A stretch of DNA of 64,000 bases from Megascapheus bottae (lineage: Eukaryota > Chordata > Mammalia > Rodentia > Geomyidae), in assembly GCA_024803745.1 (NCBI GenBank), contig JANJXV010000040.1, positions 4,345,920-4,409,919 of the forward strand, given 5' to 3'. The notes below the pieces were generated by a model. That model ran no database searches and was not told the DNA's origin. It worked only from the letters and a program-made list of their open reading frames with translations. Shown here piece by piece: positions 32,211-44,200 of the stretch (position 1 is its first letter; the number at the start of each line of letters is the position of its first letter). Both the position numbers and the translations under genes were made by a program.

Positions 32211-35200
32211 TGCGTGTGTGCGGGTGTGTGCATGTGTGTGTGTTCTTTCTCTCTCTTTTTTTTAATAGCTCAAGGCTGGTGCTCTACCACTTGAGGCACA
32301 GTAGCACTTCTGCCTTTTCTTTCTTTCTTTTTTGTTGGTCTGATGGACTTTCCTGTCGAGGCTGGCTTCAAGCCTCGATCCTCAGATCTCAGCCTCCCTC
32401 AAAGCCGAGCAGGCGTGAACCACCAGCTCCCAGCTTCTAAGGTTCTTGAAGCTCCCCTATTTCTACAGACAGTCAAAGAAAGCGCGTCCACGGAGGGCAG
32501 GGCCACGTGGGGGCGGGGGGAGGCAGGACCTGGTGTTGAAAAGCGTGCTGTTTCGTGAACAGGGGGACCTTACCATGTTCAAGGGCGTGAACAGAAAGTG
32601 AATCAGGTCGGCCGCGCTCGGGTTCTGGATGTGCGGCTTCAACTTGGCCTGTGAGGGGAAGGAGGGGAAGCACAGAAGAATCACCACCGGCTGCTGCAGC
32701 CTAAGGCAGACGCAGTGGCAAACACAGCCCCAGACTCAACGTTGCCAGGGGAAGAGCCTCCCAGCTGGGTCTTGAACTCAGGGCCTGGGCGCTGTCCCCG
32801 AGCTGCTTTCACTCAAGGCTGGCGCTCTACCCCTTGAGCCACGGCTCTGCGTGCAGCTTTTCAATGCCTCACTGGAGAGAGGAGACTCCTAGACACTCTG
32901 GTCAGGGCTGGCTTTGAACTGCGATCCTCAGATCTCAGCTTTGTGAGCGGCTGGGAAGACAGGGCTTAGCTGATGTTAGAATAAAACGTACAATAAAAAC
33001 CAGGAGGCGTCAGTTTTTGACTAAGTCTCCTAAGCGCATGTTTTTTTTGTTTTTGTTTTTGTTTTTTTACCATTTTTTTGTGTTTGGCTAATGAAAACAC
33101 ACAAATAATAATAATAATAATAATAGTGCTGGAACAATCACTTTATGCCCCGATTTAATTTTCAGAAGCATCCTCACCAGACTCCGACCGTCGCCGTTTA
33201 TTTCTCTTTGGGACGTTTCACTTACCAGGAGGTTAAAGCCGTACTTGAACTTCTGGAAACAGTCGAAGAACTCATCCGGTGGTGGTGGCTTTGCCCGCAG
33301 GGTTAAGACCCCCTCTAGAAGAGAAAGAGAGGCAGCCATGAGCACACACGCACAGAACACACGCACGGCCTGGATTGTCTCACTACCTGGATGGGATGGT
33401 GGTGTGTGTGTGCGCGTGTGTGCGTGCTGGTCCTGGGAGGTGAACTCAGGGCCCGGGCGCTGCCCCTGAGCTTTTGAGCTCAAGCTTGGCGCTCTCCCAC
33501 TTGAGGCACAGCGCCAGGCCTGGCTTTCTGGGGACTCGCTGGCGGTGTCCAGGGAGAGGTGGTCACCCGGGGGCCGGGGAGGGATGCGGGTTGGAAGCCT
33601 GCACGCACCTCCTGGTCCTTTCTTCTTGCTCTTCTTGCTCTTCTTCCTCTTGGCCAGCTCGGAGAAGGCCTCGGCGGCTTTCTGGAGTTTGGTGATGAAA
33701 AACTCGATGTCATCCAGAATATGGTTTAAGATTTGCTGGAATCAGAGGGGGGGGGGCGGGTCAGTCCCCACGACGGACAGGAAGGCAGGGAGGGGAGGGC
33801 TGGGCTGGGAGGGGACGCGGAGGACACGGGGGGGGGGGCACCTCCACCAGCTGAGGACAAACGGGGCAGAAGTGCCAGTCAGGGAGGACAGGGGGGGAGG
33901 AGGGATGGAAAGTGGGAGGGTGGGAGGGAAGGAGGGAAGAGGGAGGGAAGAGGGAGGGAAGGGAAGGAGGGAGGGAAGGAGGGAGGGAAGGAGAGGGGGA
34001 GGGAGGGAGGGAGGGAGGGAAGGAGAGGGGGCGGGAGGGAGGGAGAGAAGGAGGGAGGGAAGGAGAGGGGGAGGGAGGGAGGTGGAGAAGGAGGGAGGGG
34101 AGAGGAAGGGAAGGAGGGAAGGAGGGAGGGAAGGGAAGGGAGGAAGGGAAGGAGGGAGGGAAGGGAAGGGAGGAAGGGAGGGAGGGAGGGAAGGAGAGGG
34201 GGAGGGAGGGAGGGAGAGAAGGAGGGAGGGAAGGAGAGGGGGAGGGAGGGAGGGAGGTGGAGAAGGAGGGAGGGGAGAGGGAGAAGAGAGGGTGGGAAGA
34301 GAGGGAGGGAGGAGGGAGGGAGGGAGGAGGGTGGGCACACAGTGTCAGTGGGGCACAGGCCTGACGTGGGGTGACGTAAAGTGACGTGAGGTGACGTGGG
34401 GTGACGTAAAGTGACGAGCGGAGGGCGGCGGCATCAAGGACGCCGGGACCTCAGGCCGCGCACGTGGGGCGTCGACGCCCGGAGGGAGCGAAGCCGGAAG
34501 TGACGCGGGGACCGGCGTGCGGGGTGACGTCACGCCGGAAGTGACGCCTGCCGCACGTGCCCTGAGCCAGGCCTGGCGGGACGCACGTGGGGGCCGTGCT
34601 GACGTGCGTGCGTGCTGACGCGCTGGCGTGCGTGCTGACGTGCGTGCGTGCGTGCGTGCGTGCACGCGGGGCCGGCACTCACCACGTCGCGGTCGATGCG
34701 CGCCGCCATCATGTCGGGCGTCTCCTCCTGCTCCGCCTGCAGCCGCCGCTCCACTGCCGGACGGGAGGGGAGGCAGGAGCGTGAGGGGGGCGGGGAGGAG
34801 CGGGGGGGGCGGGGGGAGGAGCCGGGGGGGCGGGGGAAGGAGCGGGGGGGGGCGGGGGAAGGAGCGGGGGGGGGGCGGGGGAAGGAGCGGGGGGGGGGCG
34901 GGGAAGGAGCGGGGGGGGGGGCGGGGGGGAGGAGCGGGGGGGCGGGGGGCTGAGGGCTCAGGCCACACCCCCAGGGCCCCTGTCCCCAGGTCCAGACGTC
35001 CAGGTCTCCCCCTTGTCCAGGTCTCCCCCTTGTCCAGGCCTCCCCCATCCACGTCTCCCCATCCAGGTCTCCCCCTTGTCCAGGCCTCCCCCGTCCACAT
35101 CTCCCCCTCCAGGTCTCCCCCTTGTCCAGGCCTCCCCCGTCCACATCTCCCCCTCCAGGTCTCCCCCTTGTCCAGGCCTCCCCCGTCCACGTCTCCCCCT

Positions 35201-38200
35201 CCAGGTCTCCCCCTTGTCCAGGCCTCCCCCATCCACGTCTCCCCATCCAGGTCTCCCCCTTGTCCAGGCCTCCCCCGTCCACATCTCCCCCTCCAGGTCT
35301 CCCCCTTGTCCAGGCCTCCCCCGTCCACGTCTCCCCATCCAGGTCTCCCCCTTGTCCAGGCCTCCCCCGTCCACATCTCCCCCTCCAGGTCTCCCCCTTG
35401 TCCAGGCCTCCCCCGTCCACATCTCCCCATCCAGGTCTCCCCCTTGTCCAGGCCTCCCCCGTCCACATCTCCCCATCCAGGCCTCCCCCTTGTCCAGGCC
35501 TCCCCCGTCCACGTCTCCCCCTCCAGGTCTCCCCCTTGTCCAGGCCTCCCCCCCAGGCCTCCCCTCCAGGTCTCCCCCTTGTCCAGGCCTCCCCCGTCCA
35601 CATCTCCCCATCCAGGCCTCCCCCTTGTCCAGGCCTCCCCCGTCCACGTCTCCCCCTCCAGGTCTCCCCCTTGTCCAGGCCTCCCCCCCAGGCCTCCCCT
35701 CCAGGTCTCCCCCTTGTCCAGGCCTCCCCCGTCCACGTCTCCCCCTCCAGGCCTCCCCCTTGTCCAGGCCTCCCCCGTCCACGTCTCCCCCTCCAGGTCT
35801 CCCCCTTGTCCAGGCCTCCCCCGTCCACGTCTCCCCATCCAGGTCTCCCCCTTGTCCAGGCCTCCCCCGTCCACATCTCCCCATCCAGGCCTCCCCCTTG
35901 TCCAGGCCTCCCCCGTCCACGTCTCCCCCTCCAGGTCTCCCCCTTGTCCAGGCCTCCCCCGTCCACGTCTCCCCATCCAGGTCTCCCCCTTGTCCAGGCC
36001 TCCCCCGTCCACATCTCCCCATCCAGGCCTCCCCCTTGTCCAGGCCTCCCCCGTCCACGTCTCCCCCTCCAGGTCTCCCCCTTGTCCAGGCCTCCCCCGT
36101 CCACGTCTCCCCATCCAGGTCTCCCCCTTGTCCAGGCCTCCCCCGTCCACGTCTCCCCTCCAGGTCTCCCCCTTGTCCAGGCCTCCCCCGTCCACATCTC
36201 CCCATCCAGGCCTCCCCTTGTCCAGGCCTCCCCCGTCCACGTCTCCCCCTCCAGGTCTCCCCCTTGTCCAGGCCTCCCCCGTCCACGTCTCCCCCTCCAG
36301 GTCTCCCCCCCTTGTCCAGGCCTCCCCCGTCCACGTCTCCCCATCCAGGTCTCCCCCTTGTCCAGGCCTCCCCTCCAGGTCCTCCCCCTTGTCCAGGCCT
36401 CCCCCGTCCACGTCTCCCCCTCCAGGTCTCCCCCTTGTCCAGGCCTCCCCCGTCCACGTCTCCCCATCCAGGCCCCCCCTTGTCCAGGCCTCCCCCGTCC
36501 ACGTCTCCCCCTCCAGGTCTCCCCCTTGTCCAGGCCTCCCCCGTCCACGTCTCCCCCTCCAGGTCTCCCCCTTGTCCAGGCCTCCCCCGTCCACGTCTCC
36601 CCCTCCAGGTCTCCCCCTTGTCCCAGGCCTCCCCCGTCCACGTCTCCCCCTCCAGGTCTCCCCCTTGTCCAGGCTCCCCCGTCCACATCTCCCCCTCCAG
36701 GTCTCCCCCTTGTCCAGGCCTCCCCCTTGTCCAGGTCTCCCCCTTGTCTAGGCCTCCCCCGTCCACATCTCCCCATCCAGGTCTCCCCCCTTGTCCAGGC
36801 TCCCCCGTCCACATCTCCCCCTCCAGGTCTCCCCCTTGTCCAGGCCTCCCCCGTCCACGTCTCCCCATCCAGGCCCCCCCTTGTCCAGGCCTCCCCCGTC
36901 CACGTCTCCCCCTCCAGGTCTCCCCCTTGTCCAGGCCTCCCCCGTCCCACGTCTCCCCATCCAGGTCTCCCCCTTGTCCAGGCCTCCCCTCCAGGTCTCC
37001 CCCTTGTCCAGGCCTCCCCCGTCCACGTCTCCCCCTCCAGGTCTCCCCCTTGTCCAGGCCTCCCCCGTCCACGTCTCCCCATCCAGGCCCCCCCTTGTCC
37101 AGGCCCCCCGTCCACGTCTCCCCCTCCAGGTCTCCCCCTTGTCCAGGCCTCCCCCGTCCACGTCTCCCCCTCCAGGTCTCCCCCTTGTCCAGGCCTCCCC
37201 CGTCCACGTCTCCCCCTCCAGGTCTCCCCCTTGTCCAGGCCTCCCCCGTCCACGTCTCCCCCTCCAGGTCTCCCCCTTGTCCAGGCCTCCCCCGTCCACA
37301 TCTCCCCCTCCAGGTCTCCCCCTTGTCCAGGCCTCCCCCGTCCACATCTCCCCCTCCAGGTCTCCCCCCTTGTCCAGGCCTCCCCCCCCAGGCCTCCCCT
37401 CCAGGTCTCCCCCTTGTCCAGGCCTCCCCCCCAGGCCTCCCCTCCAGGTCTCCCCCTTGTCCAGGCCTCCCCCCGTCCACATCTCCCCCTCCAGGTCTCC
37501 CCCTTGTCCAGGCCCTCCCCCATCCACGTCTCCCCCTCCAGGTCTCCCCCTTGTCCAGGCCTCCCCCCCAGGCCTCCCCTCCAGGTCTCCCCCTTGTCCA
37601 GGCCTCCCCCGTCCACGTCTCCCCCTCCAGGTCTCCCCCTTGTCCAGGCCTCCCCCCCCAGACCTCCCCTCCAGGTCTCCCCCTTGTCCAGGCCTCCCCC
37701 GTCCACATCTCCCCCTCCAGGTCTCCCCCTTGTCCAGGCCTCCCCCCCCAGACCTCCCCTCCAGGTCTCCCCCTTGTCCAGGCCTCCCCCCCCAGACCTC
37801 CCCTCCAGGTCTCCCCCTTGTCCAGGCCTCCCCCCCCAGACCTCCCCTCCAGGTCTCCCCCTTGTCCAGGCCTCCCCCCCAGGCCTCCCCTCCAGGTCTC
37901 CCCCTTGTCCAGGCCTCCCCCGTCCACATCTCCCCCTCCAGGTCTCCCCCTTGTCCAGGCCTCCCCCGTCCATGTCTCCCCCTCCAGGTCTCCCCCTTGT
38001 CCAGGCCTCCCCCCCAGTCCTCCCCTCCAGGTCTCCCCCTTGTCCAGGCCTCCCCCCCAGTCCTCCCCTCCAGGTCCCCCCCTTGTTCAGGCCTCCCCCC
38101 CCAGTCCTCCCCTCCAGGTCTCCCCCTTGTCCAGGCCTCCCCCGTCCACATCTCCCCCTCCAGGTCTCCCCCTTGTCCAGGCCTCCCCCCCCAGGCCTCC

Positions 38201-41200
38201 CCTCCAGGTCTCCCCCTTGTCCAGGCCTCCCCCGTCCACGTCTCCCCCTCCAGGTCTCCCCCCTTGTCCAGGCCTCCCCCCCGAGGCCTCCCCTCCAGGT
38301 CTCCCCCTTGTCCAGGCCTCCCCCGTCCACATCTCCCCCTCCAGGTCTCCCCCTTGTCCAGGCCTCCCCCGTCCACGTCTCCCCCTCCAGGTCTCCCCCT
38401 TGTCCAGGCCTCCCCCCCCAGGCCTCCCCTCCAGGTCTCCCCCTTGTCCAGGCCTCCCCCGTCCACATCTCCCCCTCCAGGTCTCCCCCTTGTCCAGGCC
38501 TCCCCCGTCCACGTCTCCCCCTCCAGGTCTCCCCCTTGTCCAGGCCTCCCCCCCAGGCCTCCCCTCCAGGTCTCCCCCTTGTCCAGGCCTCCCCCGTCCA
38601 CATCTCCCCCTCCAGGTCTCCCCCTTGTCCAGGCCTCCCCCGTCCATGTCTCCCCCTCCAGGTCTCCCCCTTGTCCAGGCCTCCCCCGTCCATGTCTCCC
38701 CCTCCAGGTCTCCCCCTTGTCCAGGCCTCCCCCGTCCAGGCCCTCCCCTCCGGGCCCCCTCTCCCAGGCCTCTTTTGTCCAGTGCCACCACAGGAAGTGG
38801 AAGGTTCTGGAGCTCAGGCATTGCAGAAAGAAAAGAGGATGCCCTGTGGCCCTCCTGCTGGTTGCATCCTTTCAGCCCATTCAACCCTGGGCTCTGAAGA
38901 CCTCCCGCCTGTCACCCCAGCTCTCCAGGAGGCTGAGATCTGAGGACCCCAGTTCAAAATCAGCCTGGGCAGGAAAGTCCAGGAGACTCTGATCTCCAGT
39001 GAACCACCAGAAAACCAGACGTGGAGCTGTGATTCAAGGGGTAGAGCGCCAGCCTGGAGGGAAAGAAGCTCAGGCCCCGAGTTCAAGCCCAGGAAGCAGC
39101 AGACAACCATAACCAACAAACCCTCATACCATGTTTGTCAACAGACTGCTGCGAGCTCTCGAGCACGCCGGGCCTTAACGGTTATCACAGATTAACTTTC
39201 TGCCATGGGTTAACTTTCTTCCCTCTACAAACCAGCAACAGAATTTGGAAGCAAGGACGAACCCCGGCTTGGCCCAGTGTCACGGTCCACACTCACCGTC
39301 CACCTGGTCCGCGGCCCACGCTGACCACGCCGCCACCCGGCTTCTGACGTCCACCTGCGTGACGGTGCCCGGCGGTGCAGGGGCTGGGGCTCTGGGGGGC
39401 GGCGGGATGCCCGGCTCTGCCTTCGAAATCATCCTAAAATACATGAAGACAATCGGGCAATGTCAGTGTGGCATTAGAATAAAACCCACCCAGGCCAGGC
39501 CCGCGACTCCCACCTGTCAACCCAGCCACTCCGGAGACTGAGATAGGAGGATCGCGGTTCAAAGCCAGCCCGGGCAGGGAAGTCTGTGAGACTCTTATCT
39601 CCAAGGAGCCAGAAAAAAAAAAAGTGACGTGGAGACGTGGCTCAAGTGGTAGAGTGCTAGCCTTGAGCAAAAGAGCTGAGGGGCAGCGCCCAGGCCCTGA
39701 GTTCAAGCCCTACAACCAACAGCCCCCCCCCCGCCCCCCCCCCCCCCCCGCTTTGCGGGAGAGAATGGATTCCAGAGAGGACAGGAAGTTGAGAAGGGAA
39801 AGGTTGTGGAGAACAAATAAGCAGAGCCCGCAGCTTCTAATGTGAGACACGAGTGTGTACTCCACCACGGATCTCTTCTCGGACCCTTTAGGGAACAGAC
39901 AAGCATTCTCCCCGGGCTGTCGCCCACGGCTCACCTGAGCGCCTCGGGCCGCCGCTTCTGCTTTCCTCCTTTGCTGTCGCTCATGGCACTCTCAATGTCC
40001 TCATATACCAGGTTGGCCTGCAGGGAGACACCCTTACCAGAAGGCTCTGCCTTCAAACAGACACCGCCAGGGCGCCGGTGACTCACGCCTGTCAACCCAG
40101 CCACTCAGGAGGCCCAGATCAGAGGATCCAGGTTGGAGGCCAGCCTGGACCAGAAAGCCTATGAGAGTCTGATCTGCCAAGAATGGCTCTGTGGCTCAAA
40201 GTGGTAGGGCACTAGCCTTGAGCAGAAGCACGTCCAGGCTCTGAGTTCAAGCCCCAAGACTGACAAAAGTAGAAAAAGGGGTGTGCCGTACCTTCACCTC
40301 GTCACACTGGAAAAGGTGCAGGTCGGGCTTGTGCTGCGTGGGCTCCTTGCACACCAGGGCGAGGATGGAGTCGTAGGTGCAGGTCTTCAGGATGGCTTGG
40401 CAGTGCTGGATCGTGCTGAAAGGGAAATTCTCCAATTCATTCTACAAACAGAGTAGACAGCGTCAAGTCGACGGGCTGGCACGGGCGGGGCCGTCTGGAG
40501 AATCCAGGGGTCACCGCCGTCCCCCACTTGCCTTCGATTCCAGGTCGATGAGGCTCACGGCCCGGTCGTCCACCTGCAGAATCATATCCTGCGTCCACAC
40601 CTTGCCTTTGGCATCCAGCAGCTTCAGCTTGCGAATCCCATCCTCGACGCTAATCATGGCGTCCTTCCGGTCCAGGACAAACGTCGTCAAGTGCTTACCA
40701 CAGGCAAAAATGGAAGAGAAGGAAAAGAAAGAGGGTGACACATGCATCTAGCTCCCGAGTACCATTTCCACCCAAGGCCAGGCAAGCTCTCCCGATCGAG
40801 GGCGGGGAGTGGAGAGACGGGGACCGAACACGAAGCAGCCTTGGCTTCCTCCCTCCCCTTCCTGGCTGGAAGAAGTAGCGCAGGGACTGGGCTGAACACA
40901 GAAAAGTGACGGCTCGGTTGGTAAGATAGATCAGATCGGTTTCAGAGCTGGACACTGTGTCATCCCAGCTACTCGGAAGCTGAGATGGGGGGATCGTGGT
41001 CCAAAAAGCCAGTCCACGCAGGAAAGTCCTTATCACCAGTGAGCCTCCAGAAAACCCAAGGTGTGCCGTGGATCAAGTGGTAGAGTACCAGGCTAGAGTG
41101 AAAGAGCTCAGAAACGGGGCCAGGGCCTTGAGTTTGAATCCTGGTGAGGCTGGACACACACACACACACACACCCCTCCTCATATTAGTAAACACCAAAG

Positions 41201-44200
41201 CACCTTACCTCAACTCGGTACTGAGAAACGTCCGATACGCTGCTGGCACTGTCCCGGGCATAATTCTTCCTTTGTTCTGGGAGAGAGATTTTGAAAGCCG
41301 TCACCCACCACCCACGAGCGGAGTGCATGCATCACACCGCACGGCCATTTCTAAAACCAGTGGCGCTCTCATAGCAAATACAGTAGCCTGCAAGTGACCG
41401 TGGCGTGCCATGGCTGAAACACCCTTATCATTCCTCGGACACGGAGACGCCACGAGGAAGCCACGTTCACACTCAGGAAGCTTCTGAGGCAAGGGTGAGT
41501 TTGCAGAGTTGCACACACACGCACGTTATCTGTGTTCAGTTCGGTGCCGGCAATTTATGCCTGTCACCCCAGCCACTCCGGAGGCTGAGATCTGAGGATC
41601 GAGGTTCAAAGCCAGCCCAGGCAGAAAAGTCCAGGAGACGCTGATCTCCCAATGAACCCAGCAAAAAGCTGGAAGTGGAGCTGTGGCTCAAGTGGTAGAG
41701 TGGAGCACACAAGTTCAAGGGACAGCATCCAGGCCCTGAGTTCAAATCCCAGGACTGGTACACACACACACACATGAAAAAAAAATGTTTTTCCTAGAAA
41801 GATTATAAATGTTCTACGAGAAAGAAAATATATAAATGAGCAGGCATCTGTAGGTGCAGGAGATTGAAACAGCTTGAACACGTGGGATGAAGAAGTTGTA
41901 AATAGCGCTAAAAATACTGTATTCGACGAGCCGCACTGGATTACTGGACGGCTGCTTCCGAAGGCCACACACACACACACCACGTGACTGCACAGGCCAG
42001 GGGTCACGTGACTGTGCCACTCAGCAAGGCAGAAAAGAGAAGAAAGAAGAGGAGTAGGCAGTTACGTCTCCAAAGCACAAGTGGTGTGGGGGGAAGCAAA
42101 CAAAAACAAAGAAAAGCAAGAAAAACCACACGGGGAGGCTGCAGGACCAAAATTTGCAAGTTCACTGCCCATGCTGGCCGTGTTGGCGGAGACTTGTGCC
42201 TGGCATGTTCCCCTGGCCTACCCTGAAGTCCTTCATGCACAGAAGGCCAGACTGTCAATGGAATTCAGTTGGGGAGGGGGGTCGGTTCAAAGCCAGCCTG
42301 GGCAGGAAAGTCCCGGAGACTCTGATCTCCAGGGAACCACCAGAAAACCAGACGTGGAGCTGTGGTTCAAGGGGTAGAGCGCCAGCCTGGAGGGAAAGGA
42401 GCTCAGGGACAGCGCCCAGGCCCTGAGTTCAAGACCCAGGACTGACCAAAATAAATCAATAAAAGTGTAAATAGAATTTGGTTCCACAGGACACGGGGCC
42501 TTTGTGTCTACGCTGGACACGGAGGAGAAAGTCCCCGCGCACCTGGGCCTCTAGCCATGTTTTCATTCTGATTTTGGTTTTGCAGCATTCAAAGATCTCA
42601 GATTGCATAGGGGATGTGCGCACGCCGCGAGGCGGTACCTTTCTTCTTTTGTTTTGATGATGACCTGAAGAAATAAGATCCGTCCGGTCCTAGCAAAATA
42701 ATGTGGTCAGAAAAGAAAGATCTGAGCTGGGGGCCCCTGGCCCACCACCCGTCATCCCAGCTACTCCGGAGGCTGAGATCTGAGGATCCGGGTTCAAAAC
42801 CAGCCCAGGCAGGGAAATCCGTGCAACTCTGATCTCCAGGGAACCACCAGAAAACCAGAAGTGGAGCTGTGGCTCAAGTGGTAGAGCGCCAGCCTTGAGC
42901 TGAAGAGCTCGGGGACAGCGCCCAGGTCCTGAGTTCAAGACCCAGATCTGACCCCCCCAAAAAAAAAGTAAAACAAAGAAAGCTCTGCTTTTGCCTCAGA
43001 TTTCCACTGCACTATTCGAGGCAGTGAAGTCCAGTCTTCTGTTAACCTGGCCTTTGATGGATGAGAGAATCACTACGAGACTGAACCACTGTCCACAAAT
43101 CCACTGTACCCTCTTCTTTCCTCTCTGATACCAGGGCTTTGCACTCAGTCTCAAGCTTGGGTGGTAGTCTCTGCTGCGTGCACCACGCCCCCAGCCTGGC
43201 CTTTTTCTTCGGCTGGTCATTTGGGAGATGGACTTAGAAACATGGACCTCAGAGCCCTACCACGCTTTTGAGCCACAGTTCGAATTTGCCGAGGAGCCGG
43301 CAAGCCTGCGGCGTGGACAGCTTTCCTGGAAGCGTCTCTGGATTCCTGCTTCCCTGGGCGCTGGGCGGGAAGGCAGAGCAGAGGTGGGGTTGGCACAGAG
43401 CTGCTGCAGGATTTCAGCCAGGGATGGGCACGTACCATAAAGAGCCTTTGCGCTTGACTTTGAACTGTGATCTCGGTCCATGTGGGAGAAGGACGGTGAC
43501 GGCCCGTAGCCACTGTCATTAAAAGAGGGGGGAAAAATAGAAAGGAAAAATAAAGTGATCGTCTGGGGCGAAAGTCCACGGTGAGTCACGACAAGTCACA
43601 GCCCGTGCAATAAAAATGTCAGCGGGCCACAGTCACCGCGGGAGAGGACAGCCCGGGGCGTGCACTGGCGGTGACAGCCCAAGCAGTGAACACGTAGATC
43701 ATTTCCAGGTTGAGGAGAGCTGGGGTTGGAAGGGGAGCCCCCCAAAAACAGAGCCCCTTCTCAAACACCAGGCCACCAACTCCCTGAGCCTTTTTTCTTT
43801 TTCTTTCTTTTTTTTTTTGTGGTTCATTAGAGGTAAGAGTCTCACAGACTTTCCAACCCGGCTGGTCTCGAACCACGATCCTCAGATCTCAGCTTCCTGC
43901 ACAGCTGGGATGACAAGGGCGAGCCACCAAGCCAGACGACTCATGCATCTCTCTCTCGCATTGTTACATGAGGCAGGCATGAGTTTATTTCCATTTTCCT
44001 GATGTATTCAGTGAGTATTGAGGGACCACCAACTCCCCCCCACACACACACACCGCCAATTCAGAAGAAAAATAAGCAACACAAGAAGTGGAGACGGGCC
44101 GGGTACTGGTGACTCCACCCGTCAAGCCAGCTCCTCAGGGGCTGAGATCGGAGGACGGCGGTTCCGTGCCAGCCCAGGCAGGAAGGTCTGTGAGATTCTT

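Noticed and set aside
34530..38943. Open frames of up to about 1,390 codons over the 46-bp array
   Set aside because: Same cause; the translated period follows the DNA repeat and several frames are open together.
42639..42664. A 26-nt splice-flanked segment on the minus strand between EPS8 exons 43436 and 41276 (acceptor tatttcttcag, donor gtaccg)
   Set aside because: 26 nt would shift the frame in both neighbours; could be a poison exon but is as likely a chance match, so not annotated.
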